The translations under genes were made by a program, and so were the position numbers. A stretch of 64,000 nt of DNA, taken from Ferrovaceae bacterium. GTDB lineage: Bacteria; Pseudomonadota; Gammaproteobacteria; Burkholderiales; Ferrovaceae. Shown piece after piece: positions 9,484 to 19,921 of the stretch. Positions within the stretch are counted from its first letter, which is position 1. The number at the start of each line of letters is the position of its first letter. The stretch is taken from the NCBI GenBank assembly GCA_027311025.1, contig DAICZS010000004.1, forward strand, positions 24,497 to 88,496, in the 5' to 3' direction. The notes below the pieces were generated by a model. It was not told where the DNA came from. It saw only the letters and a program-made list of their open reading frames with translations, and searched no databases.

Positions 9484-10883
9484 GAATGCCTGTTCCGATA
9501 GAGTTCACGAAAGGTCTTGCCCTGCGGGGCCGGCATATCCCGGCCTTCGGTCCAGCCATCCAGCCCCGGTAACCGGTGCAGCAGCCCTTTCTTACCTCCC
9601 AGCATGCCCAGGAAGCGCACGCCCCATTTCGTGAGCAGGGCATACAGGCGTGGATGATTGGCAAGGCTGCGCCAGACATGGATGGAGAAACGTTCATACC
9701 AGGGCCGCAACCCCTGCTCAAAGGATTTTTCGCGCAGCACGCGCATCAATTCAGGCAGGGGAATCTTGACCGGGCAGACCACTTGGCACGCCCCGCACAG
9801 CGTTGAGGCCTGGGGCAAGTCGAGGGCATTTTCAAGCCCGACGTAGGACGGTGTCAGGATGGCGCCGATGGGTCCGGGATAAACCCAGCCGTAAGCGTGA
9901 CCGCCGATGTTTTGATACACCGGACAGTGGTTCATGCAGGCACCACAACGTATGCAACGCAAGGCCTTTTGCATTTCCGTACCAAGCAGCCGCGAACGGC
10001 CGCTGTCCACCAAAATGATGTGCGATTGTTCGGGCCCATCAAGGTCACCTTGCTGACGTGGGCCGGTTAGCATCGACACGTAGTTGGTGATGGACTGCCC
10101 GGTGGCTGAACGCGTGAGCAAGCGCAGGATGACTGAAAAATCGTTGAGGGTGGGCAATACCTTCTCGATGCCCGTGATGGCCACATGAATTTTGGGAAGC
10201 GTGGTGACCATGCGCCCATTCCCTTCATTGGTGACGATCACCACAGACCCGGTTTCGGCAATCAGAAAATTACCCCCGGAAATGCCCATGTCAGCCGAGA
10301 GAAAATGGGGTCGCAGTTGCTCCCGAGCCTCCCGGCAAAGCGCAGGAATGTCCGTACTAAGTGGCGTATGGTGCTTTTCTGAAAACAGCTGGGCCACCTC
10401 CTCCACGCTCTTGTGGATGGCAGGGGCAATGATGTGCGAAGGCGGTTCATGGGCAAGCTGCAGGATGTATTCACCCAGATCCGTTTCAATGGCCTCCATG
10501 CCCGCCGCTTCCACGGCATCATTGAGGCCCGACTCCTCGCTCACCATGGACTTGGACTTGACAATTTTCTTGACGCCGTTGGCCTGCGCAATCTCGATCA
10601 AAATGCGGTTGACGTCCTGCGCAGTTTCAGCCCAGTGCACTTTCGTACCACGGGCACGCGCCCGTTCCTCGAAGGTCATGAGATAGCTGTCGAGGTTGGC
10701 AAGGCTGCGATCGCGAATGGCGGCAGCAGCAACACGGATGACTTCCAGGTTATCCACTTCCGTCATCACGGCAGCACGAGCTTCCACAAAACGCCCTCCG
10801 AAACGTTTCATGTTCCGTTGCAACAACGGATCGATCAGCTTGCGCTGCACATTTTTCTTGAAGGAAAACGAAGTGAGCTGCAT
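9480..10883 (-). CDS. lutB: Lactate utilization iron-sulfur protein LutB
   Basis: A 467-residue protein with an N-terminal LUD domain and a C-terminal ferredoxin-like region. Cysteines C310, C313, C316 and C320 (CIRCGACMNHCP) and C363, C366 and C370 (CGACQVVCP) should hold 4Fe-4S clusters that pass electrons from lactate oxidation. The LUD part shows AETGSVVIVTNEGNGRM, as in LutB/YkgF. It overlaps lutC by 4 bases and shares one base with lutA. Length fits the family. With lutA and lutC it makes the non-flavin lactate dehydrogenase known from Bacillus LutABC and Shewanella LldEFG. Confidence 0.94.
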   Translation of the reverse strand: MQLTSFSFKKNVQRKLIDPLLQRNMKRFGGRFVEARAAVMTEVDNLEVIRVAAAAIRDRSLANLDSYLMTFEERARARGTKVHWAETAQDVNRILIEIAQANGVKKIVKSKSMVSEESGLNDAVEAAGMEAIETDLGEYILQLAHEPPSHIIAPAIHKSVEEVAQLFSEKHHTPLSTDIPALCREAREQLRPHFLSADMGISGGNFLIAETGSVVIVTNEGNGRMVTTLPKIHVAITGIEKVLPTLNDFSVILRLLTRSATGQSITNYVSMLTGPRQQGDLDGPEQSHIILVDSGRSRLLGTEMQKALRCIRCGACMNHCPVYQNIGGHAYGWVYPGPIGAILTPSYVGLENALDLPQASTLCGACQVVCPVKIPLPELMRVLREKSFEQGLRPWYERFSIHVWRSLANHPRLYALLTKWGVRFLGMLGGKKGLLHRLPGLDGWTEGRDMPAPQGKTFRELYRNRHS

Positions 10884-11620
10884 CAGTCCTGTTCCCCTTC
10901 CGGTCCTGCCAGCACCTCGGCTATGTGAAGGACCCGTGTGGTCTCATCGCCCAGCCGCCGCAGCCGTCCTTCGATGTTGAGCAGGCATCCTAGATCGCCT
11001 CCGACAATGGCATCAGCCTTAGTGGCCAAGGCATCCTGGCACTTGTTGTCCGCCATACGGGTGGCGATCTCGCCCAGCTTGATGGAAAACGTGCCGCCAA
11101 ATCCACAACAGATTTCTGCCTTGTCCATTTCCTGCAACCGTGCCCCTGCCACCCGTGCCATCAACTGGCGCGGCTGTTGCTTGATGCCCAGTTCACGCAA
11201 GCCAGAACAGGAATCGTGGTAGGTGATGCTACCCTGGAAGGTGCTTTGAAGATGATCCACTTTCAGTACGGTGACCAGAAAGTCGGTCAACTCGAAAGTG
11301 CGGGAGGAAAGCGCATCAAGGCGTGCCTGTAACGCTGGATCTTCAGGAAACAGTTCTGGGTAGTGACAGCGGATCATGCCGGTACAGGAGCCGCTGGGTG
11401 CAACCACGTAATCGAAGGATTCAAAATCGGCCAGGAATCGGCGCGCCATGAGGCGTCCGGATTCACGGTCGCCAGAATTGAACCCGGGTTGTCCGCAGCA
11501 GGTTTGGTGGGGGGGGACCACGACTTCACAGCCGGCGTCCTGCAGCAGCTTGAGCGTGGCAAACCCTATCCGCGGACGCATCATGTCCACGAGACAGGTG
11601 ACAAAAAGCCCGACACGCAT
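10883..11620 (-). CDS. lutA: Lactate utilization protein LutA (CCG-domain Fe-S protein)
   Basis: A 245-residue protein with two cysteine-rich CCG domains, the same kind found in heterodisulfide reductase HdrB and GlpC. The first contains HQTCCGQPGF (residues 39-47), the second EICCGFGGTFS. The start MRVGLFVTCLVDMMRP is typical for LutA/YkgE. It is first in the lutABC unit and starts only 18 bases after the stop of the upstream penicillin-binding-protein gene, so it may be co-transcribed with it. No dedicated lactate regulator or permease lies beside it. Confidence 0.93.
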   Translation of the reverse strand: MRVGLFVTCLVDMMRPRIGFATLKLLQDAGCEVVVPPHQTCCGQPGFNSGDRESGRLMARRFLADFESFDYVVAPSGSCTGMIRCHYPELFPEDPALQARLDALSSRTFELTDFLVTVLKVDHLQSTFQGSITYHDSCSGLRELGIKQQPRQLMARVAGARLQEMDKAEICCGFGGTFSIKLGEIATRMADNKCQDALATKADAIVGGDLGCLLNIEGRLRRLGDETTRVLHIAEVLAGPEGEQD

Positions 11621-11638
11621 AAAAAGCCCTGCCTTGGT

Positions 11639-12529
11639 TCAGAGTTGCCCGACGGTCACCTGACTATGTGCTTCCAGCCACTTGCGAACGCGGTTGGCGT
11701 CACCAATGCGAGCATGCTTGCCACGCGAATCGAGCAACACGATGACCATGGGATGGCCGCTGATGGTTGCTTGCATGACGAGGCACTGGCCGGACTCGTT
11801 GATGAATCCCGTCTTGGATAGTCCGATATCCCAGTCGGGTTTGGCAACCAGGGGATTGGTATTGCGAAACACGATGGGCCGACCGCGAAATCCAACTGGA
11901 ACCGTCACGGAGGCCGTGGTCGTGATTTCGTGGATGAGCGGATATTGCATGGCAGCCTGGACCAGAATGGCCAGATCATGCGCAGTGGAAACGTTGTTGC
12001 CGTTCAGCCCGGAAGAATCTTCGAAATGGGTGTTGGTCATTCCCAGGCGCGCTGCTTCGGCATTCATGCGCTCCACGAAAGCATGAATGCCTCCAGGATA
12101 GGAGCGGCCCAACGCGGAGGCGGCCCTGTTCTCGGAAGCGATCAGGGCCATGCGCAGGAAATCCAGCCGGCTGGCATGCACCCCTACGCGCAGATGGGAA
12201 CGGGTGAAGCGCAGGGTGTCTACATCCTCGTCCGTAACGGCAATCTGCTCATTGAGATCCTGTGCGGACTCCAGCACCACCAGTGCCGTCATGAGCTTGG
12301 TGATGGAAGCGATGGGATGGATGGGGTCAGGATTTTTTGAAAAAACCACTTGCTGCGTGGTCTGATCGATGACAAGGGCCGTGGATGACAGCAACGCCAT
12401 GGAGGAAGGGTCGGATGCGGCGACGTGATGGTGATGACTGCGTGCGGCCTGCGCCGAGGGCATCAACCCCACCAGCAGTACCCACAGGATCAATCCGTAT
12501 CGCAATGCGATGCTGCTTGAACGACTCAT
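11639..12529 (-). CDS. pbpG: D-alanyl-D-alanine endopeptidase, PBP7/PbpG type
   Basis: A 296-residue serine peptidase of family S11 that trims peptidoglycan cross-links in the periplasm. A signal peptide (ending PSAQAA) is followed by four histidines and then the catalytic motifs: S75-x-x-K78 (SITK), S132-E-N134 and K239-T-G241. There is no C-terminal membrane anchor domain, so it fits PBP7/8 rather than the PBP5/6 carboxypeptidases. The ATG at 12529 has GAGGGGAAAG just ahead and is preferred over an in-frame start 12 codons upstream. It follows the Atm1-like ABC gene and precedes lutA on the same strand. Confidence 0.9.
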   Translation of the reverse strand: MSRSSSIALRYGLILWVLLVGLMPSAQAARSHHHHVAASDPSSMALLSSTALVIDQTTQQVVFSKNPDPIHPIASITKLMTALVVLESAQDLNEQIAVTDEDVDTLRFTRSHLRVGVHASRLDFLRMALIASENRAASALGRSYPGGIHAFVERMNAEAARLGMTNTHFEDSSGLNGNNVSTAHDLAILVQAAMQYPLIHEITTTASVTVPVGFRGRPIVFRNTNPLVAKPDWDIGLSKTGFINESGQCLVMQATISGHPMVIVLLDSRGKHARIGDANRVRKWLEAHSQVTVGQL

Positions 12530-12577
12530 CTTTCCCCTCACGCCTCTATAGCCGCAACAATACAAAAAATCAGCCGG

Positions 12578-14380
12578 TTACGCAACATTATTCTGCTTTT
12601 GCTGCAAGATCCACATGCGGGCATAAGCCCCATTGGCTGCCAACAAGTCCTCATGCCGCCCGCGCTCCACGATGCAGCCATCCTCCATCACCAGAATCTG
12701 GTCGGCATCCACGATGGTAGACAGGCGATGGGCAATGACCAGCGTGGTGTGGTGACGGGCAATGGAAGCCAGCTCAGCCTGGATATCCTTTTCCGAACGG
12801 GAATCCAGCGCCGAGGTGGCTTCATCAAAAACCAGGATTTGCGGACGCTTCAAGAGGGTACGCGCAATGGCCACACGCTGTTTTTCTCCCCCGGAGAGCT
12901 TGAGCCCGCGTTCTCCCACCAACGACTCATAGCCATCCGGCAATTTCAGGATGAAATCGTGGATGTGCGCAGCCTGGGCCGCGCGAATCACCTCATCCCT
13001 GGATGCTCCTGGGCGGCCATAGGCGATGTTGTAATACACCGTGTCATTGAACAACACCGTATCCTGGGGGACGATGCCAATGGCCGCACGCAGCGATTGC
13101 TGGTTTACAGTGCGGATATCCTGGCCATTGATCAGGATGCGTCCCCCATTGACTTCATAAAAACGAAACAACAGTCGTGACAGGGTAGATTTGCCTGCAC
13201 CACTGGGGCCCACCACGGCAACTTTTTGTCCCGTGGGAATTTCAAAATCCACCTGCTTGAGGATGGGGCGGCGGGCATCATATGAAAAATCCACCGATTC
13301 AAACCGGACGGCACCCTCACCTACCACCAGATCAGGCGCACCGGGCAAATCGCTGACCTCGGTGTGGACGGTCAGCAGGCGAAACATGCGATCCATATCC
13401 GCCAGCGCCTGCTTGATTTCGCGATAGATGACCCCGAGAAAATTGAGCGGAATGTAGAGTTGCAGCAGCAAGGCGTTGATCAGCACGAGGTCACCCACGG
13501 TAAGCCGCCCCGCCACCACGCCGTCTGCGGCACGCGCCATCAATGCCACGGAGCCGATGCCGATGATCAGGCTCTGGGCTATGTTCAGCGCTGCAAGTGA
13601 TGTCTGGCTTTTGACCGATGCCTGCTCCCATTTGCGCAGGTTTTCATCATAGCGCTCCGTCTCCCAGGCTTCGTTGCCAAAGTACTTCACCGTCTCGTAA
13701 TTGATCAGGCTGTCGATGGCACGCGTATTGGCCTTGGAATCCAGCTCGTTCATGCGTCGCCGGAATGCGGTGCGCCACTCGGTAATGACAATCGTCATGG
13801 CAATGTAAATCACCAGGGTCACAAGCGTAATCAGCGCAAACCAGATATCGTATTTCCAGCCCAGGATCCCTCCCACCAACAGCATTTCAACAAGGGTGGG
13901 CAGAATGCTGAACAAGGTAAAGCGCATGAGGCTTTCAATGCCGCGCGTACCACGCTCGATATCACGCGACATCCCGCCGGTTTGGCGTTCCAGATGGAAA
14001 CGCAGGTTGAGCGCGTGAAGATGCTGAAATACGGTCAGCGCGATGCGCCGGATGGCGTTCTGAGTGACCTTGGCGAACACGCCGTCACGCAATTCATTGA
14101 AGAACGTGGTGGAGAAGCGCAGCGCCCCATAACCAAAAATCAGCAGGGCCGGTACGGCAACCAGCACATGTCCGGGCTCTAGCCGGTCAATAATGGCCTT
14201 GAGTGCCAGGGGTACACCCACATTTGCAACCTTGGCCAGCAGCAGACAGAAGAAGGCCACGGCTACCCTGCCCCTGAACGCCATCAAGTAAGGCAGCAGG
14301 CTGCGAATGGCGCGCCAGTCACCGCTCGTGAAACGGTTGGGCGAAAGGGGGTCGGCTGGACTTCCGGGACGGGTACGCAT
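12578..14380 (-). CDS. Atm1/HMT1-type ABC exporter (fused permease and ATPase)
   Basis: A 600-residue half-transporter with an N-terminal six-helix exporter domain (about residues 25-330) and a C-terminal ATPase. Walker A GPSGAGKST is at 391-399, the signature LSGGEKQR at 495-502 and DEATSALD at 519-526. In the membrane domain the segment INYETVKYFGNEAWE is characteristic of the Atm1/ABCB7/HMT1 group, which exports glutathione-linked or sulfur-containing compounds and metal complexes. It works as a homodimer in the inner membrane. It is 7 bases after truB and so probably belongs to the tail of the rimP-nusA-infB transcript, an unusual neighbour for a translation operon. Confidence 0.9.
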   Translation of the reverse strand: MRTRPGSPADPLSPNRFTSGDWRAIRSLLPYLMAFRGRVAVAFFCLLLAKVANVGVPLALKAIIDRLEPGHVLVAVPALLIFGYGALRFSTTFFNELRDGVFAKVTQNAIRRIALTVFQHLHALNLRFHLERQTGGMSRDIERGTRGIESLMRFTLFSILPTLVEMLLVGGILGWKYDIWFALITLVTLVIYIAMTIVITEWRTAFRRRMNELDSKANTRAIDSLINYETVKYFGNEAWETERYDENLRKWEQASVKSQTSLAALNIAQSLIIGIGSVALMARAADGVVAGRLTVGDLVLINALLLQLYIPLNFLGVIYREIKQALADMDRMFRLLTVHTEVSDLPGAPDLVVGEGAVRFESVDFSYDARRPILKQVDFEIPTGQKVAVVGPSGAGKSTLSRLLFRFYEVNGGRILINGQDIRTVNQQSLRAAIGIVPQDTVLFNDTVYYNIAYGRPGASRDEVIRAAQAAHIHDFILKLPDGYESLVGERGLKLSGGEKQRVAIARTLLKRPQILVFDEATSALDSRSEKDIQAELASIARHHTTLVIAHRLSTIVDADQILVMEDGCIVERGRHEDLLAANGAYARMWILQQKQNNVA

Positions 14381-14387
14381 GGTGGAT

Positions 14388-15329
14388 TTATTCAGTCATC
14401 AAACGGGCAGGGTGCAGCCTGTGGTCGGTCGTAAGCTCACAGATGCCAAGAAATCGGGCGGACGGCGCGTAGACCCGATAGCGCTGTCCCGGCCTGTCAG
14501 CGCCATCCCAAGGCAAGGCACGGCCATGCCGTATGGCCAGGCTTTGCGTATCGTCAAGGTCAAGTCGCGGCACCCCGGACAACAAGGTATCGGCGGGAAG
14601 CAAACATTTTTCCCGATCATCCATGGAAAGCGCTTCCAGTTGATCCAAAGTCACGGCGTCCTCGATCGTATAGGGTCCCGTTTCAGTACGCCGCAATCCG
14701 CTGAGGTAACCGCCACAACCCAGGGCCGTGCCGATATCCGCAGCCAACACGCGGATGTAAGTCCCCTTGCTGACCTTGACGGAAATGGTCAGCGTCTCGC
14801 CATCCCAGGATTCAAGCTTCTGCTCCAGCACTTCAATCTCGCGCGCGGCACGCGCGACTTCGATTCCGGCACGTGCATAGTCGTAAAGCGGACGGCCATC
14901 CACCTTCAAGGCAGAATGCATGGGGGGATGCTGGGTCTGGACGCCGAGAAACCCTTGCAGAACGGTTTCGATCGTGTCGCGCGTTCCCGTAAATGGTTGC
15001 ACGGGTGTAATGTCGCCTTCCCCATCGCCGGTGGAGCTGCTGTAGCCCAGACGAATGCGGGCCTGGTAAGCCTTGGGAGCACCCAGCAGCCAACTGGAAA
15101 ATTTGGTGGCCTCTCCCAGACAAAGAGTCAACAGGCCGGTGGCGTGGGGATCGAGGGTTCCGGTATGTCCCGCCTTGCGCGCTGCCAGGAGGTGGCGTGC
15201 CCGTTGCAGCGCCGTATTCGAGGACAGTCCAAAAGGCTTGTCGAGCAAGAGAACACCAGTGATGTCACGGCGCGGCGCCCGCTCGACGCGGATGCTGGCA
15301 AGCTCAGGGCTTTTCGTGGTGTTGGGCAT
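14388..15329 (-). CDS. truB: tRNA pseudouridine-55 synthase TruB
   Basis: A 313-residue enzyme that makes pseudouridine 55 in the T-loop of tRNAs. The catalytic motif GHTGTLDPHATGLL has the nucleophile at D60; KAYQARIRLG, HPPMHSALKVDGRPLYDYAR and KGTYIRVLAADIG are further family signatures. A C-terminal PUA-like part ends the protein. The start at 15329 is chosen because the product then begins MPNTTKS; an in-frame ATG 7 codons upstream is possible. It overlaps the end of rbfA by 26 bases. Confidence 0.95.
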   Translation of the reverse strand: MPNTTKSPELASIRVERAPRRDITGVLLLDKPFGLSSNTALQRARHLLAARKAGHTGTLDPHATGLLTLCLGEATKFSSWLLGAPKAYQARIRLGYSSSTGDGEGDITPVQPFTGTRDTIETVLQGFLGVQTQHPPMHSALKVDGRPLYDYARAGIEVARAAREIEVLEQKLESWDGETLTISVKVSKGTYIRVLAADIGTALGCGGYLSGLRRTETGPYTIEDAVTLDQLEALSMDDREKCLLPADTLLSGVPRLDLDDTQSLAIRHGRALPWDGADRPGQRYRVYAPSARFLGICELTTDHRLHPARLMTE

Positions 15330-15675
15330 CCGAAGCCACCGCCTCATCAATCAGGCTGGACAGGGCCACAGCCCGATCCAGGGTTTGATCTTCGAGAAAG
15401 TGCAACTGCGGCATGGTGCGCAAGGTCATGCGGCGCCCCAATTGGCGGCGCAGGAACCCCGCACCTTCTTGCAACGCCTCGAGTGTGCGGTGCAACGATT
15501 CGGATCCGAGGGGAGAACTGACGTACACCTTGGCGTGCGAGTAATCTGCAGACACTTCCACAGCGGTAACGGTAACCATGCCCACCCGGGGATCCTTGAA
15601 CTCACGCCGGATCAGGTCGGACAGATCCTTCTGGATCTGGTCCCCGATGCGACGGCTGCGCGGAAAGGCTGGCAA
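15304..15675 (-). CDS. rbfA: 30S ribosome-binding factor RbfA
   Basis: A 123-residue KH-fold protein needed for late maturation of 16S rRNA and cold adaptation. It begins with RSRRIGDQIQKDLSDLIRREFKDPRVG and contains VTAVEVSADYSHAKVYVS, both characteristic. The start codon is TTG at 15675; no ATG lies near. It sits 15 bases after infB and overlaps truB, the classical nusA-infB-rbfA-truB order. Confidence 0.95.
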   Translation of the reverse strand: MPAFPRSRRIGDQIQKDLSDLIRREFKDPRVGMVTVTAVEVSADYSHAKVYVSSPLGSESLHRTLEALQEGAGFLRRQLGRRMTLRTMPQLHFLEDQTLDRAVALSSLIDEAVASDAQHHEKP

Positions 15676-15690
15676 GTGCGTCGTCCCGGG

Positions 15691-18417
15691 TTAGAGCGTG
15701 CGAGCCACTTCAACGACTTCAAAGGTTTCAAGCTTGTCGCCAACCTCGATGTCGTTGTAGTTTTTGAGGGAAAGGCCACATTCGAATCCGGCCTTCACTT
15801 CACGCACGTCATCCTTGAAGCGCTTGAGTGAATCAAGCTCGCCCGTGTGGATGACTACGTTATCGCGTAACAGACGCACACCGGCGCCGCGCTTGATCGT
15901 TCCTTCCAGGACATAACAACCCGCCACGGCACCCACCTTGGAGATGCGGAATACCTCGCGGATTTCCACCAAACCTGTGATGTTTTCCTTGCGATCTGGC
16001 GAGAGCATTCCCGACAGGGCAGCCTTCACCTCATCCACGGCGTTATAGATGATGTCGTAATAGCGCACGTCCACGCCGCTGCTGGAGATCAACTTGCGTG
16101 CGGTGGCATCGGCACGGGTGTTGAAACCGATGATCACTGCCTTGGAGGCAAGAGCCAGGTTGACATCCGATTCCGTGATGCCCCCAACGGCGGCATGCAC
16201 GATGTTGACACGGACTTCGTCGGTGGACAGTTTCTGCAGCGACTGGGTCAGCGCCTCATACGAGCCCTGCACATCGGCCTTGATGATGAGCGACAGCGAC
16301 TTGACGCCACCACCTTCGCTCATCTGGTCAAACATGTTTTCCAGCTTGGCAGCCTGCTGCTTGGCCAGTTTGACATCGCGGAACTTGCCTTGGCGGAACA
16401 GGGCGATTTCTCTGGCCTTGCGTTCATCATTAAGAGCCATGACATCTTCACCGGCGACGGGGACCTCGGTCAGACCCTGAATCTCCACCGGAATGGATGG
16501 CCCTGCCTCTTCCACGGGATGCCCCGCTTCATCAAGCATTGCACGAACACGACCATACGACGCCCCGGCCAGAACCATGTCCCCGCGTCGTAGCGTGCCC
16601 GACTGCACCAGAATGGTCGCCACAGGTCCCCGCCCCTTGTCCAGGCGTGCCTCGATGACGATGCCTTTGGCCGGCGTATTCTTGGGTGCCTTGAGCTCCA
16701 GCACCTCGGCCTGCAGCAAAACGGATTCAAGAAGCTCGTCGATGCCTTGTCCCGTCTTGGCAGACACCTGCACGAACTGGGCTTCGCCGCCATATTCTTC
16801 AGGCAGCACCCCTTGGGCCACGAGTTCGCTCTTGATGCGCTCAAAGTTGGCTTCAGGCTTGTCGATCTTGTTCACGGCCACCACCACGGGTACCTGCGCT
16901 GCCTTGGTGTGGTGAATGGCCTCAATGGTTTGCGGCATCACGCCATCATCGGCGGCCACCACCAGAATCACGATGTCCGTGACCTTGGCGCCGCGAGCCC
17001 GCATGGCCGTAAAGGCTTCATGTCCAGGGGTATCGAGAAAGGTCACCATGCCCCGCGCCGTCTCAACGTGATACGCACCGATATGCTGGGTGATTCCGCC
17101 AGCCTCGCCGCTGGCCACCCGCGTGCGTCGAATGTAATCCAGCAGCGAAGTCTTGCCGTGATCCACGTGGCCCATGACGGTGACCACTGGGGCACGGGGC
17201 TCTGGAATGGCATCTTCATGCTCGCCGCCAGTTTCAGCCAGCAGCGCTTCAGGATCGTCAAGCTTGGCCGGTTTGGCCACATGACCCAGTTCTTCCACCA
17301 CAATCATGGCGGTTTCCTGGTCCAGGACCTGATTGATCGTGACCATCATGCCCATTTTCATCAGGGTCTTGATGACTTCAGCAGCCTTGACGGCCATTTT
17401 CTGGGCCAGCACAGCCACAGTAATGGTTTCTGGAACCAGCACTTCATGCACGATGGGCTCGGTGGGCGCAGAGAAGGCATGCAAACCTTCTTCAGACTTG
17501 TGCCCTTTGGCGTGACGCGACTTCGGATCGCGCCAGGCCGTGCTGCTTCCGGCATCGCCCCGGGTTTTCAAGCCGCGACGCTTGTTGCCATCATCCATCC
17601 AGGTAGTCGGTTTCTCTGCTTTCTTGCCACTCTTTTTAGGTGCCGCTTTTTCCGCAGCCTTGGCTGCGGGACGGTGCAAGGTGCCCGTTTTTTCGTCAGC
17701 CTTGGGCGCATTCTTTTCTGCCAGGGCTCGCGCTGCAACCGCTTGTGCTTCGGCCAGCGCTTTTTCTTCGGCATCTTTCTTCGCCTTGACGCGTGCCAGC
17801 TTGTCCATGGCATCTGCCGTCTGACGGGCCCTCAGTTCAGCCTGGCGGCTGGCTTCCTGGCTGCGCAACGCGCGCTGCGCTTCGTCAATGGGACTGGTGG
17901 GAACACTGGGGGGTGGCTCGACCACCAGGGCCGCCGGTTCGGGTTCAACCGCGGCTGCTGACACGACCTCGGGCTCTGGCTCTGGCTCGGGCTCGACGAC
18001 CACCTCAGGTACCGCTGCCACCACGGGCTCTGGCTGTGCAATGACTTCAGGTTCGGGAGCAGGCGCGGCTACGAGTTCTTGAGCCTCTTCTTCGCCAGGG
18101 GCCAGGGCCTCCATGCTGTCGCGTTTGACCAAAACGCGTTTCTTGCGCACTTCCACCTGGATGGTTCGGGCTTTGCCCGTAGCACTGTCGGCCTTTTTGA
18201 TTTCGCTGGTTTGCTTGCGCGTCAGCGTGATGCGGGTCTTTGGCTCAGAGCGCCCATGCTGCTCGCGCAAATGGTCGAGAAGCTGTGTTTTGTCTTTTTC
18301 ACTGATGCTATCTGCCGCGGTCGATTTACTCACCCCTGCCGCCTTGAGCTGTACCAGCAGCGTTTCCGGGGTGACTTTCAATTCGACTGCAAGATCAGCC
18401 ACCGTTGCTTTTGCCAT
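15691..18417 (-). CDS. infB: Translation initiation factor IF-2
   Basis: A 908-residue GTPase that places initiator tRNA on the ribosome. The N-terminal IF2_N module (residues 1-50) is followed by a long low-complexity stretch rich in Ala, Glu, Pro, Val and Lys; around residues 115-170 it is a run of Pro-Glu and Val-Pro-Glu units. A second IF2_N module follows near 310. The GTPase core has [17 protein letters not shown] and NKID. Domains II, III and C2 complete it, ending [21 protein letters not shown] lies before the ATG. Between nusA and rbfA as usual. Unlike E. coli there is no evidence for internal-start isoforms that I could establish. Confidence 0.98.
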   Translation of the reverse strand: MAKATVADLAVELKVTPETLLVQLKAAGVSKSTAADSISEKDKTQLLDHLREQHGRSEPKTRITLTRKQTSEIKKADSATGKARTIQVEVRKKRVLVKRDSMEALAPGEEEAQELVAAPAPEPEVIAQPEPVVAAVPEVVVEPEPEPEPEVVSAAAVEPEPAALVVEPPPSVPTSPIDEAQRALRSQEASRQAELRARQTADAMDKLARVKAKKDAEEKALAEAQAVAARALAEKNAPKADEKTGTLHRPAAKAAEKAAPKKSGKKAEKPTTWMDDGNKRRGLKTRGDAGSSTAWRDPKSRHAKGHKSEEGLHAFSAPTEPIVHEVLVPETITVAVLAQKMAVKAAEVIKTLMKMGMMVTINQVLDQETAMIVVEELGHVAKPAKLDDPEALLAETGGEHEDAIPEPRAPVVTVMGHVDHGKTSLLDYIRRTRVASGEAGGITQHIGAYHVETARGMVTFLDTPGHEAFTAMRARGAKVTDIVILVVAADDGVMPQTIEAIHHTKAAQVPVVVAVNKIDKPEANFERIKSELVAQGVLPEEYGGEAQFVQVSAKTGQGIDELLESVLLQAEVLELKAPKNTPAKGIVIEARLDKGRGPVATILVQSGTLRRGDMVLAGASYGRVRAMLDEAGHPVEEAGPSIPVEIQGLTEVPVAGEDVMALNDERKAREIALFRQGKFRDVKLAKQQAAKLENMFDQMSEGGGVKSLSLIIKADVQGSYEALTQSLQKLSTDEVRVNIVHAAVGGITESDVNLALASKAVIIGFNTRADATARKLISSSGVDVRYYDIIYNAVDEVKAALSGMLSPDRKENITGLVEIREVFRISKVGAVAGCYVLEGTIKRGAGVRLLRDNVVIHTGELDSLKRFKDDVREVKAGFECGLSLKNYNDIEVGDKLETFEVVEVARTL

Positions 18418-18434
18418 TCAAATTCTCCGATACC

Positions 18435-19910
18435 TCACTCAAACATCGGCGCACGCGCCGTCATGATGAGTTCCTTGGCGCGTTCCGCGTCGATTCCCGT
18501 CAGCTCGGACAATTCGTCCACTGCCAAGTCTGCCAGATCCTGGATGGTCTTGATCCCTTTGGAAGCAAAGAGCAGTGCCGTGTCCGGATCCATTCCTGCC
18601 ATGCTCTGCAAGTCTTCGGCCGCATGCTCAACCTGTTCTTCCGAAGCAATGGCTTCGGTGAGCAGGGCATTGCGTGCCCGACTACGCAACTCGTTGACCG
18701 TGTCTTCGTCGAATGCTTCAATGGCCAGCATTTCATTGATTGGAACATAGGCCACTTCTTCCAGCGAGCTGAAGCCTTCCTGAATCAGGATATCCGCCAC
18801 TTCCTCGTCTACATCCAGACGATTGACGAACAGATCGCGAATCTTTGAAGACTCTGCCGCGTCTTTTTCGTGCGCCTGATCCTCGGTCATGATGTTGAGC
18901 GTCCAGCCCGTCAGTTCAGAGGCAAGCCGCACATTCTGTCCGCTGCGCCCAATGGCCTGTGCCAGTTGATCCTCGTCCACCACCACGTCCATGCTGTGGC
19001 TGTCCTCGTCCACACGGATCGAGTTGACCTCTGCCGGGGCCAGTGCGTTGATGACGAACTGCGCGGGGTCTTCAGACCAGAGAATGATGTCTACCCGCTC
19101 GCCACCCAGCTCTGCCGTCACTGCCTGCACGCGTGATCCACGCATGCCTACGCAGGTGCCGATGGGGTCCAGGCGACGGTCGTTGGATTTGACGGCAATC
19201 TTGGCGCGGATGCCGGGATCGCGGGCTGCCGATTTGATCTCCAGAAGTCCTTCCTCTATCTCAGGAACTTCCAGCTCAAACAATTTGATGATGAATTCGG
19301 GCGCCAAGCGCGACAGGATCAATTGCGGTCCGCGACCACCCCGCTCCACGCGAGACAAATAGCCGCGAACGCGATCGCCAATGCGCAGGTTTTCACGCTG
19401 GATCATTTGATCGCGTGGCAGCAGCGCCTCGATACGTCCGGATTCGATGATGGCATTGCCGCGATCCAGCCGCTTGACGGTACCAGTGACCAGACTTTCG
19501 TTGCGTTCCAGAAAGTCATTGAGAATCTGCTCGCGTTCGGCATCGCGGATTTTCTGGAAAATCACTTGCTTGGCTGCCTGCGCACCAATGCGCCCAAAGT
19601 CGATGGGCTCCAGGGGTTCTTCGATGACGTCCCCGGGTTGCGCATCGGGATTGCGCAGCACCGCCTGGGACATGGGAAGTTCCTGGAACTCCGATAGCCA
19701 GTCGGCATCGTTGACGACCCGCCACACCCGGAAAGACTTGAAGTCACCCGTTTCGCGATCGATTTCGACCCGCACGTCGATGTCTTCTTCACCGTGTTTT
19801 TTTCGGGTTGCCGAGGCCAATGCCATTTCCAGCGCGATGAAAACGATGTCGGGATCGACACTCTTTTCACGGGCCAGGGCATCCACCAGCATCAGCACTT
19901 CCTTGCTCAT
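18435..19910 (-). CDS. nusA: Transcription elongation/termination factor NusA
   Basis: A 491-residue RNA polymerase-binding factor. Seen in order: N-terminal RNAP-binding domain, S1 domain (about 130-200, with [13 protein letters not shown] and [18 protein letters not shown]), the KH1 and KH2 RNA-binding domains (with [17 protein letters not shown] and [18 protein letters not shown]), and two C-terminal acidic helix-hairpin-helix repeats, as in E. coli, so it is the long form. The ATG at 19910 has GGAGG close by and gives the typical [16 protein letters not shown] start; an in-frame TTG 5 codons upstream was rejected. It lies 11 bases after rimP. Confidence 0.97.
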   Translation of the reverse strand: MSKEVLMLVDALAREKSVDPDIVFIALEMALASATRKKHGEEDIDVRVEIDRETGDFKSFRVWRVVNDADWLSEFQELPMSQAVLRNPDAQPGDVIEEPLEPIDFGRIGAQAAKQVIFQKIRDAEREQILNDFLERNESLVTGTVKRLDRGNAIIESGRIEALLPRDQMIQRENLRIGDRVRGYLSRVERGGRGPQLILSRLAPEFIIKLFELEVPEIEEGLLEIKSAARDPGIRAKIAVKSNDRRLDPIGTCVGMRGSRVQAVTAELGGERVDIILWSEDPAQFVINALAPAEVNSIRVDEDSHSMDVVVDEDQLAQAIGRSGQNVRLASELTGWTLNIMTEDQAHEKDAAESSKIRDLFVNRLDVDEEVADILIQEGFSSLEEVAYVPINEMLAIEAFDEDTVNELRSRARNALLTEAIASEEQVEHAAEDLQSMAGMDPDTALLFASKGIKTIQDLADLAVDELSELTGIDAERAKELIMTARAPMFE

Positions 19911-19921
19911 AAGGCCTCCAA

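Noticed and set aside
14307..15521. A 404-codon plus-strand frame opposite truB and rbfA
   Set aside because: truB and rbfA with intact motifs occupy the other strand in the conserved operon order.
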